64,000 nt of DNA from contig NZ_JAFHKL010000007.1 of assembly GCF_016937655.1 (NCBI RefSeq), positions 186,001-250,000 of the forward strand. The letters run 5' to 3'. A program made the translations under genes and the position numbers. Origin of the DNA: Chromobacterium alkanivorans (lineage in GTDB: Bacteria; Pseudomonadota; Gammaproteobacteria; Burkholderiales; Chromobacteriaceae). Of the stretch, positions 17,701 through 25,578 are shown in pieces (within the stretch, counting starts at the first letter, position 1; each line of letters starts with the position of its first letter). Under the pieces are notes generated by a model. The model had not been told where the DNA came from. It did no database searches and was given only the letters and a program-made list of their open reading frames with translations.

Positions 17701-19068
17701 TCAGCGTCGCGGCAGGGCGGCCAGGCCGGCGGAGCCGTTCATGAAGCCGTAGACCTCGTCCGCCAGCACTTTGTGGGTGCGGGTGGTGGGGTGCAAGGTG
17801 TCCCAGAACACGAAGCTGTCCGGATTCACGCAGTTGGCGCGCGGGCTCTGGGCGCTCAGGTAGTTGGTGCTGGAGTCCGCGTTGATGTTGAGGCAGGACT
17901 GGGTGACGTTGTTGAACTGGTAGGCGGCGGGGTTGCCCAGCACCTTGTTGAACAGCGCGTAGCTGTCGAACACGTTCAGCTTGAGGCCGCTGCCGTATTT
18001 GAGGCGCAGCTGGGCGGCCAGCGCGTTCAGGCGCTGGTTGTAGTCGCGCACCTGGACGGCCACCTGGGCCGCGCCGGACTTGAACTGGAACACCGGCGCC
18101 CGCGACACGTCGGGCAGATTGAGCACCAGGATGTTGCGCGCGCCGGCGTCTATCAGGCTGGTCAGCGCCTGGCTCTGGCCGCTGATCACCTTGTCCACCG
18201 AGTTGTTGTAGTTCACGAAATCGTTGCCGCCGATCAGCATGGTGAACAGCGTGGTGGCCGGATCGTAGTCGCGGGCCTGCTTCATGTAGTCCTTCCACGA
18301 CTGTACCTGTTGCAGCACGCCGGGGATCACCAGCTTTTGCGTGTCCACGCCGGCGCCGCCTATCGCCCAGTTGTACACCGGCAGCTGCAGGCGGCCGGCC
18401 AGGTACTCCACCCACACCTGGCCGTTGCTGAAGTGGCCGAGGAACCAGCTGTTGCGGTTGGGCAGCGTCCACATCGAGGCGTTGTAGACGTTCTGGTTGT
18501 CCGACAGGCTGTCGCCGAAGGCGACGATCTTGTTGACGGCGGCGCCTTGGCCGGCCTTGTCGTTGGTCCACACCGTGTAGTTGAACGACAGCTGGTTGTC
18601 GGCGGAGAACACCATCGCCGGGTTCTGCTGGATACCCTTTTTCTGCAAGGTGCCGCGGCACACCGATTGCAGCGTGCTTTGCGCCACGTCGGTGTAATAC
18701 ATGTTCTTCCAGTCCAAGGCGCTGCTGGACCACCAATAGCCGTTCAGGCGGTAGTAGTCGCCGCTGCTGGGGTCCAGGCCCCACACGTAGTCGGTGGTGG
18801 GCTTGGCGGCGTCGCCGCCGGTGCGGTAATAGCAGCGCAGATAGGTGTAAGTGGCCGGGCCGGGCACCGACATCAGCTCGACATTGGCGTCGCCGCGCGC
18901 GGCGCGGCTCTGCGGCGCCGGCGGAGCCGTCTTCAGCAGCTGCTCGCGGCTCAGCGGGCCGGACGAGGACAGCACATGGCTGTAGCGCGGGTCGGGCTGG
19001 ATGGGTTCGGCGGCGGCGGCGTGGGCCAGGGGGCTCAGGGCAAAGCCCAGCAATAGCAGCGATTTCAT
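17701..19068 (-). CDS. Secreted GDSL/SGNH phospholipase, thermolabile-haemolysin-like (paralogue 2)
   Basis: 455 aa, same plan as the gene at 14890: signal peptide to about HAAAA, N-terminal domain (TYTYLRCYYRTGGDA, DPSSGDYYRLNGYWWSSS), then AFGDSLSDNQN (Ser187), FTMLIGGNDFVNY and FWDTLHPTTRTHKVL. The catalytic residues are intact in both copies, so neither is decaying. The pair probably arose by duplication, with the methyltransferase gene between them. Start ATG 19068 follows GAGGAGACAACA. Confidence 0.88.
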   Translation of the reverse strand: MKSLLLLGFALSPLAHAAAAEPIQPDPRYSHVLSSSGPLSREQLLKTAPPAPQSRAARGDANVELMSVPGPATYTYLRCYYRTGGDAAKPTTDYVWGLDPSSGDYYRLNGYWWSSSALDWKNMYYTDVAQSTLQSVCRGTLQKKGIQQNPAMVFSADNQLSFNYTVWTNDKAGQGAAVNKIVAFGDSLSDNQNVYNASMWTLPNRNSWFLGHFSNGQVWVEYLAGRLQLPVYNWAIGGAGVDTQKLVIPGVLQQVQSWKDYMKQARDYDPATTLFTMLIGGNDFVNYNNSVDKVISGQSQALTSLIDAGARNILVLNLPDVSRAPVFQFKSGAAQVAVQVRDYNQRLNALAAQLRLKYGSGLKLNVFDSYALFNKVLGNPAAYQFNNVTQSCLNINADSSTNYLSAQSPRANCVNPDSFVFWDTLHPTTRTHKVLADEVYGFMNGSAGLAALPRR

Positions 19069-19351
19069 TGTTGTCTCCTCGTGTGGAGCGCCGTCAGGCG
19101 ACGGCGCGAACGCATGGACCGGCGCCGCTGGCGGCGCGCAATCCGCGTGCCGCCTAGGCTAGCCAAGAAAAATGAAAATTTCATGCAAATGGAATGATTG
19201 CTCTATTTCCAAGCGTTTGACTGTCGTATTGCTGCCAGCGCAGCAAAGCCGCATTGATATGCCATATTGAAATCATTCGGCCTGAGTCGCCGCCGGAGCG
19301 CTTGCAGATATCGCTCTCGCGGCCGGGCTTCATCGGCATGCGGGGACGGAA

Positions 19352-20227
19352 ATGCGACAAGCGCGGGAGCTGCTGAAAACGCTGTATACGATGGCGATGA
19401 TGGTGGAGGCGCGCGATGCCTATACCGGCGGGCATTTATGGCGGGTATCGCGCTTGAGCTACGCGTTGGCCGATGATCTTGGCCTGCCGCAGTCCGAGGT
19501 GGAGCGCATCGCGCTGGGCGGCTTTTTGCATGATCTGGGCAAGGTGGGCGTGCCGGACGCGGTGTTGAACAAGCCGGACAAACTCAGCGACGCCGAGTAC
19601 GAGGTGATCAAGACCCATCCCCGGGTGGGGGCGGACTTGCTCAGCGATCACCCGCTGGCGGAGCTGGCGCTGGACGCGGTGCTGCGCCACCACGAAACGC
19701 CGGACGGCCGCGGCTATCCGCAGGGGCTGAGGGACAAGGAGATTCCTCTGGCGGCGCGCATCGTCGGCATCGCCGACGCCTTCGACGCGATGACCAGCAC
19801 CCGGCCGTATCGGCGGGGCATGCCCAAGGAGCGCGCGCTGGCCATCGTACGGGAGAATCTGGGCACCCAGTTCGACCGCGAACTGGGCGAGCGCTTCATC
19901 CTGCTGGGCGAGGCCGGCCGGTTCGATCACGTGATCGGCCACAGCGAGCCGGGCATTCCGCTGCAATGCTGTCAGGGCTGCGGTCCCATCATCGCGGTGC
20001 CGCGCGGCATGGCCGACGGCGAGGAGATCTTCTGTCCCAGCTGCGCCGGCGGCTATAGGCTGACGCGACGCGGGCCGCATCTGGAGCTGGCGCCGTCCGG
20101 CCACTCCAATCCGGCGCTGGCGCGCCAGCCGCGGGCCGACCCGGGGCTGATCGACGATCTGCTGTTGGGCGCCGAGCAATTGTTGCAAACGCGCAAACCC
20201 AGCCTGCTCGAGCGCCTGTTTGGTTGA
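19352..20227 (+). CDS. HD-GYP domain phosphodiesterase with C-terminal zinc ribbon
   Basis: 291 aa. The HD-GYP domain begins at residue 1 (LLKTLYTMAMMVEARDAYTGGH): GGFLHDLGKVGVPD with His60-Asp61, and HHETPDGRGYPQGL with Gly121-Tyr122-Pro123. After the enzyme domain is a probable zinc ribbon, CCQGCG then FCPSC (about 212-236), and a C-terminal amphipathic tail. No sensory or receiver domain, so activity may be set by the ribbon or by partners. Presumed c-di-GMP hydrolase. ATG 19352 follows GGGGACGGAA. Confidence 0.88.
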   Translation: MRQARELLKTLYTMAMMVEARDAYTGGHLWRVSRLSYALADDLGLPQSEVERIALGGFLHDLGKVGVPDAVLNKPDKLSDAEYEVIKTHPRVGADLLSDHPLAELALDAVLRHHETPDGRGYPQGLRDKEIPLAARIVGIADAFDAMTSTRPYRRGMPKERALAIVRENLGTQFDRELGERFILLGEAGRFDHVIGHSEPGIPLQCCQGCGPIIAVPRGMADGEEIFCPSCAGGYRLTRRGPHLELAPSGHSNPALARQPRADPGLIDDLLLGAEQLLQTRKPSLLERLFG

Positions 20228-20524
20228 AGGAGCGCCGGCGGGGTCCGACGGGAATAACAGCGAGGCCATGCGCGCTTGTACGCTTGCGTGGCAATACCAA
20301 TGGTATAAGCTGGCTGAGAGCCTGTTCCAAGCCCGTAGGGGCAAAACCGTTTTCCCGGCGGTTTTCGCTTGGCCTCGCTGCTGCTCGCTGGGCTTTGAAC
20401 CGGTTTAAGTCCGCAACGGACCGCTCGCCGTGCGCTTGGCGCCGCGGCGGCCCGCGCCCGGCAGTCCCCTTTCTCTCGCTGCGCCCGCGCGCCGTCCGTC
20501 ACGCCTGGGCCGATAGGAGCTTGC
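20228..20524. other. Intergenic region with possible repeat remnant
   Basis: 297 bp without a gene. 20319-20404 runs from GAGCCTGTTCCAAGCCC to GGGCTTTGAACCGG, an imperfect inverted pair recalling the GAGCCTGTTC variant end of the MITE-like family (compare 43791). The interior does not match, so it may be a remnant or unrelated. Confidence 0.3.
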
Positions 20525-21460
20525 ATGCATCAGCTCGATCCCGCTCTGGCCGTCTGGCTGGAAGAATACAACCGCGAACTGGCCGAGTTGGTGGCCAAAG
20601 GATACAAGGCGACGTCGATAGGCGCGCGCGAAGCGCTGGCCAATCTGACCCGACAGCTGGTGACGCCGGGACCGGACATCGCCTGGGTCAACGACGACCT
20701 GGTGCCCGGCCGCGATTTCACCGTGCCGGTGCGCGTCTACCACCCGGATCCGAAGCGAGCGCTGCCGGTGCTGGCGTTCTTCCACGGCGGCGGGCACATG
20801 GTGGGCAGCGTCAGCGTTTACGATCCGATCTGCCGGCGCTTGGCCGCCGCCAGCCAGCACGTGGTGGTGGCCGCCGACTACCGCTTGGCGCCGGAAAGCC
20901 CGTACCCGGCCGGCTTGCAGGACGCCGCCGTCGTGGCCAAGGGCTTGTGGCAGGCGCTGGACGCGCGCGGGCTGCCCTATCTGCGCCAGCTGTCGCTGGC
21001 CGGGGATTCCGCCGGCGGCGCGCTGACGTCCAGCCTCAGCGCTTTGGGGCAGTACGACGCTTCGCTGCGGATCAAGCGCCAGGTGCTGATCTATCCCAGC
21101 GTCGACTACACCTTGAGCCAGCCGTCGGTGGACGAGAACGGCGAAGGCTATCTGCTGACCAAGGCGCGGGTGGCCTGGTATTTCGATAACTACTTCCAGC
21201 ACGCGGAGAACCGCCTGCAGGCCTCGCCGCTGCATGGCGGATTCAGCCGCAAGCTGCCGCCTACCATGCTGGTGTCGGCCGGCTTCGATCCGCTGCGCGA
21301 CGAGGCCTTTCTTTACGCCGACAAGCTGCGCGCGGCGGAGGTGGAGGCGGAGCATTTGCATCTGGACGGCATGGTGCACGCCTTTCTCAATCTGGAGGCC
21401 ATCGTGCCGGACGTCTGCCGCATGGTGTATCAGCGCATCGCTGCCTTCCTCAATCGCTAG
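20525..21460 (+). CDS. Alpha/beta hydrolase of the hormone-sensitive-lipase (acetyl esterase) family
   Basis: 311 aa. The oxyanion motif FFHGGGH (His87-Gly90), DYRLAPESPYPAGLQD, GDSAGG with nucleophile Ser162, and late SAGFDPLRDEA (Asp) and LDGMVHAF (His) complete the HSL-family triad. No signal peptide. Acts on short-chain esters of unknown identity. ATG 20525 follows ATAGGAGCTTGC. Monocistronic, with a strong terminator after it. Confidence 0.92.
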   Translation: MHQLDPALAVWLEEYNRELAELVAKGYKATSIGAREALANLTRQLVTPGPDIAWVNDDLVPGRDFTVPVRVYHPDPKRALPVLAFFHGGGHMVGSVSVYDPICRRLAAASQHVVVAADYRLAPESPYPAGLQDAAVVAKGLWQALDARGLPYLRQLSLAGDSAGGALTSSLSALGQYDASLRIKRQVLIYPSVDYTLSQPSVDENGEGYLLTKARVAWYFDNYFQHAENRLQASPLHGGFSRKLPPTMLVSAGFDPLRDEAFLYADKLRAAEVEAEHLHLDGMVHAFLNLEAIVPDVCRMVYQRIAAFLNR

Positions 21461-21480
21461 CGCGCGCCGCCGGAAAGCAG

Positions 21481-21516
21481 AACCGCCGCCGGGTAGACCG
21501 GGCGGCGGTTTTTTTG
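21481..21516 (+). terminator. Rho-independent terminator after the esterase gene
   Basis: AACCGCCGCC, loop, GGGCGGCGGTT then seven T. Confidence 0.9.
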
Positions 21517-21536
21517 CGTCGCATTAATGCCGTTGT

Positions 21537-21581
21537 ACTGACGGACGTCGCTTATGGCGCGGCGCGCGTCGTCAGCACAAT
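21537..21581 (+). promoter_or_regulatory. ACTGAC-N33-CACAAT element (copy 1)
   Basis: ACTGAC at 21537 and CACAAT at 21576, first bases 39 nt apart, the same spacing as in five copies inside the tail locus. If it is a promoter it fires rightward, antisense to gmhA and the repressor gene. See the finding on this element. Confidence 0.4.
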
Positions 21582-21606
21582 GGCAAGCGTGACCAAGCGG
21601 GGAAAC

Positions 21607-22191
21607 TCAATAGTTTTCCGGGCAGAAGTGGCGTTCCACCAGTTCGATCAGGATGTGCAGCACCTTGATGTGCAACTCCTGCACTCGGTCCGCGAACTGA
21701 CCGCCGGGCGTGTTGACGTAGACGTCGGCCAGCGGCTCCAGCCGAGTGCCGGCGCGGCCGGTGAGGATAATCACCTTGACGCCCATTTCACGGGCCACTT
21801 GCGCGGCGTTGACTATGGTCTGGCTATTGCCGCTGGTGCTGATGCCGATCAGCACGTCGCCGGCGCGGGCGTGGCTTTCCAGATAACGCGAAAACACGAA
21901 CTCGTAACCGTAGTCGTTGGCCACGCAAGTCATGTGGCTGGGATCGGAAATGGCGACGGCGGCCATGCCGCGGCGGTTTTTGCGGTAGCGGCCGGTCAGC
22001 TCTTCGGCGAAATGCATGGCGTCGCACATCGAACCGCCGTTGCCGCAGGAAAAGACGCGCCCACCGCTTGTCAGGCTGGCGATCAGGGTTTGCGCCGCCG
22101 CGTCGATGCTGGCCAGCGCTTCCGGGTTGGCCAGCAGATTGGCCAAGGCGGTTTGCGCCTCGTTCAGGCTGGCTTCGATGTGTTGAATCAT
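21607..22191 (-). CDS. gmhA: Phosphoheptose isomerase
   Basis: 194-aa SIS-domain protein very close to E. coli GmhA in motif order: FSCGNGGSMCDAMHFAEEL, TGRYRKNRRGM, ISDPSHMTCVANDYG, ISTSGNSQTIVNAA and a C-terminal DRVQELHIKVLHILIELVE. It converts sedoheptulose 7-phosphate to D-glycero-D-manno-heptose 7-phosphate for the LPS core. The blocks fit GmhA rather than the related replication factor DiaA. ATG 22191 chosen; two in-frame upstream ATGs exist (22209, 22221). It borders the tail locus. Confidence 0.92.
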   Translation of the reverse strand: MIQHIEASLNEAQTALANLLANPEALASIDAAAQTLIASLTSGGRVFSCGNGGSMCDAMHFAEELTGRYRKNRRGMAAVAISDPSHMTCVANDYGYEFVFSRYLESHARAGDVLIGISTSGNSQTIVNAAQVAREMGVKVIILTGRAGTRLEPLADVYVNTPGGQFADRVQELHIKVLHILIELVERHFCPENY

Positions 22192-22252
22192 GGTGGTGTC
22201 TCGTTTCATGCGGTGCGGCAAAACAACAGTCTACACCCGCGTCGGGTCCGGG

Positions 22253-22972
22253 TCAGCCGATCTGGCGGCCAAACCAGACCACGCGGCCGATGACTTCGAA
22301 TTCGCCTGTATTGCGTTGCAGGTCCACGGTAAAGGTTTCGTACAAGGGATTGGCGCTGCGCACCTGCACCGCGCCGCCGGGCAAACGCTGCAACTGCTTG
22401 ACGAAGATGTCTTCGCCCATGCGGATCACGTACAGGCCCTCGCCGGGCGAGTGTTCCGCGGTGTTGACCAGGATGGTGTCGCGGTCCTCCAGCACGCCGC
22501 TCATGCTGTCGCCCTTGACGCTGATCACCGCCAGGTCCCGGGCGGACGCGTTCAGATGGTTCTTGATCCAGTATTTTCGGAACGCCATATAGAACATCGG
22601 CGCTTCATCGCTGGCATTGGAACCGAAGCCGGCCGAGGCCTTCAGGTTATAGCGCGGGATGAAACAGAACTCTTCATGGACGTTGTCGGGTACAAAACAG
22701 TCCGAATCGCGTTCTAGTCTGATCGAAGCGCCCAGCGGCGGCGCCGACTCGTACTGCGGCCCGCTGCCGTGCAGCAGCCATTCCAGCCTGCAGCCGCTGG
22801 CCTCCGCGATCTTGCTGGCTGTGGCCGCGCGCGGCACCCCGCCGTGATACCACATATTGGTGAACGAACCTTTGTTGATTCCAATGCGGGTGGCCCAGGC
22901 GTAGGGCTTTTCCGCGCCTATCAGCAACTCCAGCCGTTGCTTGAAGTCACTTTGTTCCAAGTTTTTTTCCAT
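22253..22972 (-). CDS. Phage-type CI-like repressor with S24 (LexA-like) peptidase domain
   Basis: 239 aa. Residues 1-65 hold a CI-type helix-turn-helix (INKGSFTNMWYHGGVPRAAT, ASGCRLEWLLHGSGP). The C-terminal S24 domain has Ser in SVKGDSMSG and Lys in FVKQLQRLPG, the self-cleavage dyad, so RecA-linked induction by DNA damage is expected. Start ATG 22972 is preferred because GGAG lies 5-9 bases upstream; the ATG at 22984 has no site. Divergent from the Mor-like gene across a 329-bp control region. Confidence 0.9.
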   Translation of the reverse strand: MEKNLEQSDFKQRLELLIGAEKPYAWATRIGINKGSFTNMWYHGGVPRAATASKIAEASGCRLEWLLHGSGPQYESAPPLGASIRLERDSDCFVPDNVHEEFCFIPRYNLKASAGFGSNASDEAPMFYMAFRKYWIKNHLNASARDLAVISVKGDSMSGVLEDRDTILVNTAEHSPGEGLYVIRMGEDIFVKQLQRLPGGAVQVRSANPLYETFTVDLQRNTGEFEVIGRVVWFGRQIG

Positions 22973-23301
22973 ATAGAACTCCATTTGGCGTGCGAGGCCG
23001 GCGCCACGGCTCGGTCAAATGACCTGAACTAAAGGACAGGTAGTGACATCGTACTAATTGATCGGTTTTACGTTTTGAACTAAAATAGCACTTATGAATC
23101 TGAGGCAAGTTCAAAACAAGTCGGCGCAAGGCAAGGTCCTTGTGTGAGCCAGCGCATGAATGGCTGTATTCGATAGAATTCATGGGCTTGCCAGTGTTTA
23201 GAACGACAGTTCTAAATGCAAACTGCGTACATGACCTTGATTAATTATAACTCATTTAGAACTTATCGTCTTTGTTCCGTGATTACAAGGAGATTTCCGC
23301 G
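22973..23301. promoter_or_regulatory. Repressor/activator control region with operator-like sites
   Basis: AT-richer than its surroundings. Repeated GAACTAAA/TTTAGAAC-type half-sites lie at 23026-23033, 23077-23084 and 23255-23262, and a palindrome TTAGAACGACAGTTCTAA at 23198-23215. A rightward promoter TTGATC (23058) - 17 bp - TAAAAT (23081) overlaps the second half-site, so a bound repressor would block it. A 17-codon ORF starts at 23095 (MNLRQVQNKS) and may be a remnant of an early gene. Binding is inferred. Confidence 0.5.
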
Positions 23302-23715
23302 ATGACCGTAGCCAATATCGCCCCGGCCCTGCCCGAAACCATGCGCCTGGTGGCGGAACTGATCGGTTTGCCGCGCACCTTGCAATTGGTGCAGGCGCTG
23401 GGCGGCACTACCTTGCCCATCTCCAAAAACCAAAGCAAGGCGGGGCAACTGCGCTTCGCCGCGCTGGTGGAGGTGATAGGCGAAGACGCCGCAGCCAGCC
23501 TGACTCATCATTTTGGCGGCGACATCCTGTACGTGCCGCGCTGCAGCCAGGCCTTGCGCTTGGCGCGCAATCAACAATTGCTGAGCGACTTCGACCAACT
23601 GCTGGACCAGGGACTGGGCGCCAACGAGGCGGTCAGCGTGCTGGCCATCCGTTTCCAACTGAGCGACCGCATGGTGTGGCGCGTGCTGAAAACGCCCAGC
23701 CAAGACCTGCATTAA
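23302..23715 (+). CDS. Mor-family transcription activator
   Basis: 137 aa. Resembles the Mor/C activators of phage Mu: an N-terminal dimerisation part (MRLVAELIGLPRTLQLVQALGG), a middle HFGGDILYVPRC segment typical of the family, and a C-terminal helix-turn-helix (GLGANEAVSVLAIRFQLSDRMVWRVL). In Mu, Mor is made early and turns on the middle and, through C, the late genes. Only one such protein is present here, so it may act directly on late promoters. Strong AAGGAG site before ATG 23302. Confidence 0.85.
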   Translation: MTVANIAPALPETMRLVAELIGLPRTLQLVQALGGTTLPISKNQSKAGQLRFAALVEVIGEDAAASLTHHFGGDILYVPRCSQALRLARNQQLLSDFDQLLDQGLGANEAVSVLAIRFQLSDRMVWRVLKTPSQDLH

Positions 23716-23852
23716 GGCGATACGCCGCTTCCCCCCCTCTTCCGATTTCTCCTGTTTGTTTCAAGCCGGTTCCGTCCGCCTGGCAGGGCTGCGCGCGCGC
23801 CGCGCATGACGGCCGGCCAATGAGCCACGTTTCGTCAACAAAAGGAGTCTTC

Positions 23853-24275
23853 ATGGCCAGCAGAGCTATTTCCGACCTGCACCCGCAGTTGCAACCCCTG
23901 GCCGAAGCGTTTGTGCGGCGCTGCCGCGACGCCGGCGTGGAGGCCTTGATCACCTGCACCTGGCGTTCCGGAGCGGAACAAGACGCCTTGTACGCGCAGG
24001 GCCGCAGCCGGCCCGGGCTCAAGGTGACCAACGCCCGCGCGGGCCAGTCCGCGCACAACGCCATGCTGCACGGCAGCCCGGCGGCGCGCGCCTTCGATGT
24101 GGTGCCGCTGATCGGCGGCAAGCCGGTCTGGGACGCCCACCATCCGCACTGGCAGCTGATGGGCGAGATCGGCGCCGCGCTGGGCCTGAACTGGTATGGC
24201 CGGGCGGACGCGCCTTTCCGCGAGTTTCCCCATTTTGAGTTGAATCCGACCGACCTCGACAAGGAGAAGAAATGA
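23853..24275 (+). CDS. Phage endolysin, M15 peptidase (L-Ala-D-Glu peptidase type)
   Basis: 140 aa. TWRSGAEQDALYAQGRS, SAHNAMLHGSPAARAFDVV and FPHFEL carry the zinc ligands (His, Asp, His) of the M15 VanY/endolysin family, which cut the peptide of murein. No signal peptide, so it needs a holin for export, consistent with the next gene. ATG 23853 follows AAAAGGAGTCTTC; a longer frame via MSHVSSTK is less likely. First gene of the lysis cassette. Confidence 0.88.
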   Translation: MASRAISDLHPQLQPLAEAFVRRCRDAGVEALITCTWRSGAEQDALYAQGRSRPGLKVTNARAGQSAHNAMLHGSPAARAFDVVPLIGGKPVWDAHHPHWQLMGEIGAALGLNWYGRADAPFREFPHFELNPTDLDKEKK

Positions 24276-24496
24276 TGCGTCTGTCCGACTTGCTGACCCG
24301 GCCCGGCGGCCGCCGGCTGAGCCATTCCCGGCTGTGGGCCAACATCGCCTGCGCCGCGGCCACGCTGCTGTTCGTGGTGGAGGGGCTGCGCGGCGCCCTG
24401 GGCGCGGAGATCTGGCTGATTTATCTCGGCATCGTCGGCGGTTACTCCGCCGGCTTGCGCCTGATAGCCGCCTGGCGCGACCGAGGCGGCCGCTGA
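24272..24496 (+). CDS. Holin-like small membrane protein
   Basis: 74 aa with two hydrophobic helices (about 22-40 and 47-68) separated by a short turn and a charged C-terminus (WRDRGGR), a class II holin topology. It overlaps the endolysin stop by four bases and its own stop overlaps the Rz start (ATGA-type coupling), the classic holin place in a lysis cassette. Assigned from position and topology; sequence similarity to a named holin family was not recognised. Confidence 0.65.
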   Translation: MMRLSDLLTRPGGRRLSHSRLWANIACAAATLLFVVEGLRGALGAEIWLIYLGIVGGYSAGLRLIAAWRDRGGR

Positions 24497-25074
24497 TGGG
24501 CTCGGGGCCCGCATGGCTGAAGCTGGGAGGCTGGCTGTTGCCGCCCTTGCTGGCGGCTGGCTTGGCGTATCCGCTTGGGCTGCGCCACGGCGCGGAGAAC
24601 TGGCGCGCGCGTTTGGCCGAACAGCGAGCGGCGGATCAAGGCCGCCTGACCGCCGAAGCGGAACGCGCCCAGCGGCAATTGGAGGCCGCCTTGCTGCAGC
24701 AGCAACGCTTGCGCGAGCTGCTGGGCCGACAGGAGGCGCGCTTGCTGAGTCAACAACAGGACCTGCAGCGGCGGCTGCAAGACCAGAAACAAAGGATCGA
24801 ATATGTCGTGCAACAGGATGGCGGCCGTTACGGCGGCCTTGGCCCTGACAGCCTGCGCCTCTACCGGCAAGTCCTCGGCTATCCCGCCGCCGCAGTGCCC
24901 GCAACCGACTCCGTATCTATTGCAAATCCCCATCAAGCCGCCGCCGCCGGCGCCGGGTTACCGGCAGCAGACCTCCTGGCTCACGCCGCCGACTACGGCG
25001 CCTGGTGCCAGCAACTGGAACAAAGGCTGACGGCGCTCGGCGGGCTGTTCACATCCGAAGGACCACAACCATGA
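24496..25074 (+). CDS. Rz-like inner-membrane spanin
   Basis: 192 aa. An N-terminal signal-anchor (LKLGGWLLPPLLAAGLAYPL) is followed by a long Gln/Arg/Leu coiled coil (about 33-105) and a C-terminal YGAWCQQLEQRLTALGGL. This is the i-spanin architecture; with Rz1 it fuses inner and outer membranes in the last lysis step. The Rz1 gene is nested inside it in the +1 frame. Start 24496 overlaps the holin-like gene's stop codon. Confidence 0.82.
   Translation: MGSGPAWLKLGGWLLPPLLAAGLAYPLGLRHGAENWRARLAEQRAADQGRLTAEAERAQRQLEAALLQQQRLRELLGRQEARLLSQQQDLQRRLQDQKQRIEYVVQQDGGRYGGLGPDSLRLYRQVLGYPAAAVPATDSVSIANPHQAAAAGAGLPAADLLAHAADYGAWCQQLEQRLTALGGLFTSEGPQP
24803..25030 (+). CDS. Rz1-like outer-membrane lipoprotein spanin, embedded in Rz
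   Basis: 75 aa lying wholly within Rz in another frame. MAAVTAALALTACAST is a lipoprotein signal with lipobox LTAC (Cys18 from the first Met), and the mature part is Pro-rich (IPPPQCPQPTP, IKPPPPAPGY), both hallmarks of Rz1 o-spanins. Start may be the Met at 24803 or at 24818. Overlapping coding in this exact arrangement is known for lambda-type Rz/Rz1. Confidence 0.85.
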   Translation: MSCNRMAAVTAALALTACASTGKSSAIPPPQCPQPTPYLLQIPIKPPPPAPGYRQQTSWLTPPTTAPGASNWNKG

Positions 25075-25268
25075 GCGACTTTTTCGATCGGGCCAGCGAA
25101 CTGGAGACCGAGTTTCGCGAGCAAGCGATTGCCCGCCATTACCAACAGTTCGATCAGACCGGCTACAGCCACTGCGAGGATTGCGGCGATCCCATCCCGT
25201 CCGCGCGCCGGGCGATCATGCCCAGCTGCACCCGCTGCGTGATCTGCCAACAATTGGCCGAAGGCTGA
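25071..25268 (+). CDS. TraR/DksA-type C4 zinc-finger protein
   Basis: 65 aa. An N-terminal helix (SDFFDRASELETEFREQAI) and the C4 finger HCEDCGDPIPSARRAIMPS then CTRCVICQ, as in phage and plasmid TraR proteins, which bind the RNA polymerase secondary channel and mimic DksA with ppGpp. All zinc cysteines are present. Start ATG 25071 overlaps the Rz stop (ATGA). It lies between the lysis genes and the structural module. Confidence 0.87.
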   Translation: MSDFFDRASELETEFREQAIARHYQQFDQTGYSHCEDCGDPIPSARRAIMPSCTRCVICQQLAEG

Positions 25269-25275
25269 AAGGCGG

Positions 25276-25289
25276 GTTTCACGTGGAAC
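25276..25289. promoter_or_regulatory. parS-like site overlapping a start codon
   Basis: GTTTCACGTGGAAC, one base from the exact core at 13161; the GTG inside it is the probable start of the next gene. Same sequence at 52184. Confidence 0.5.
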
Positions 25290-25498
25290 ATGACAATTTG
25301 ATGGCCCTGGGCCGCATAGAAGGCAAGCTCGACATGATCGTGGCGCACCTCGCCAAACAAGACAAAAAACTGGAAGAGCTGGACGGCCGCCTACGCGACG
25401 TCGAAGTCCAGGCCGCGCGCAGCGGCGCCATGTCCGGCGCCTTGTCCGCGCTGGCGGTGACGCTGCTGGGCGAATTCCTCAAGCGTTTGATTCACTGA
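25283..25498 (+). CDS. Small phage protein with coiled coil and C-terminal membrane helix (XhlA-like)
   Basis: 71 aa from GTG 25283 (AAAGGCGGG upstream). IEGKLDMIVAHLAKQDKKLEELDGRLRDVE is a heptad-like helix and GALSALAVTLLGEFLKRL a C-terminal hydrophobic helix. This is the layout of XhlA, which assists holins, and of small prophage proteins near lysis genes. An internal ATG at 25301 is an alternative start. Assigned on shape and place. Confidence 0.55.
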   Translation: MEHDNLMALGRIEGKLDMIVAHLAKQDKKLEELDGRLRDVEVQAARSGAMSGALSALAVTLLGEFLKRLIH

Positions 25499-25578
25499 GC
25501 GGCGGTACGCCGTTTCATCCGCCGCCTCCGGCGCGGCGTCGAATTTCCGTCTTCTCAAACCTTGTGAAAGGAATCCAG

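Noticed and set aside
21697-21741. Further ACTGAC element inside gmhA
   Set aside because: ACTGAC is present but no NANAAT lies 39 nt downstream. ACTGAC at 32862, 47056, 56128 and 58799 was also seen; these are not counted as copies.
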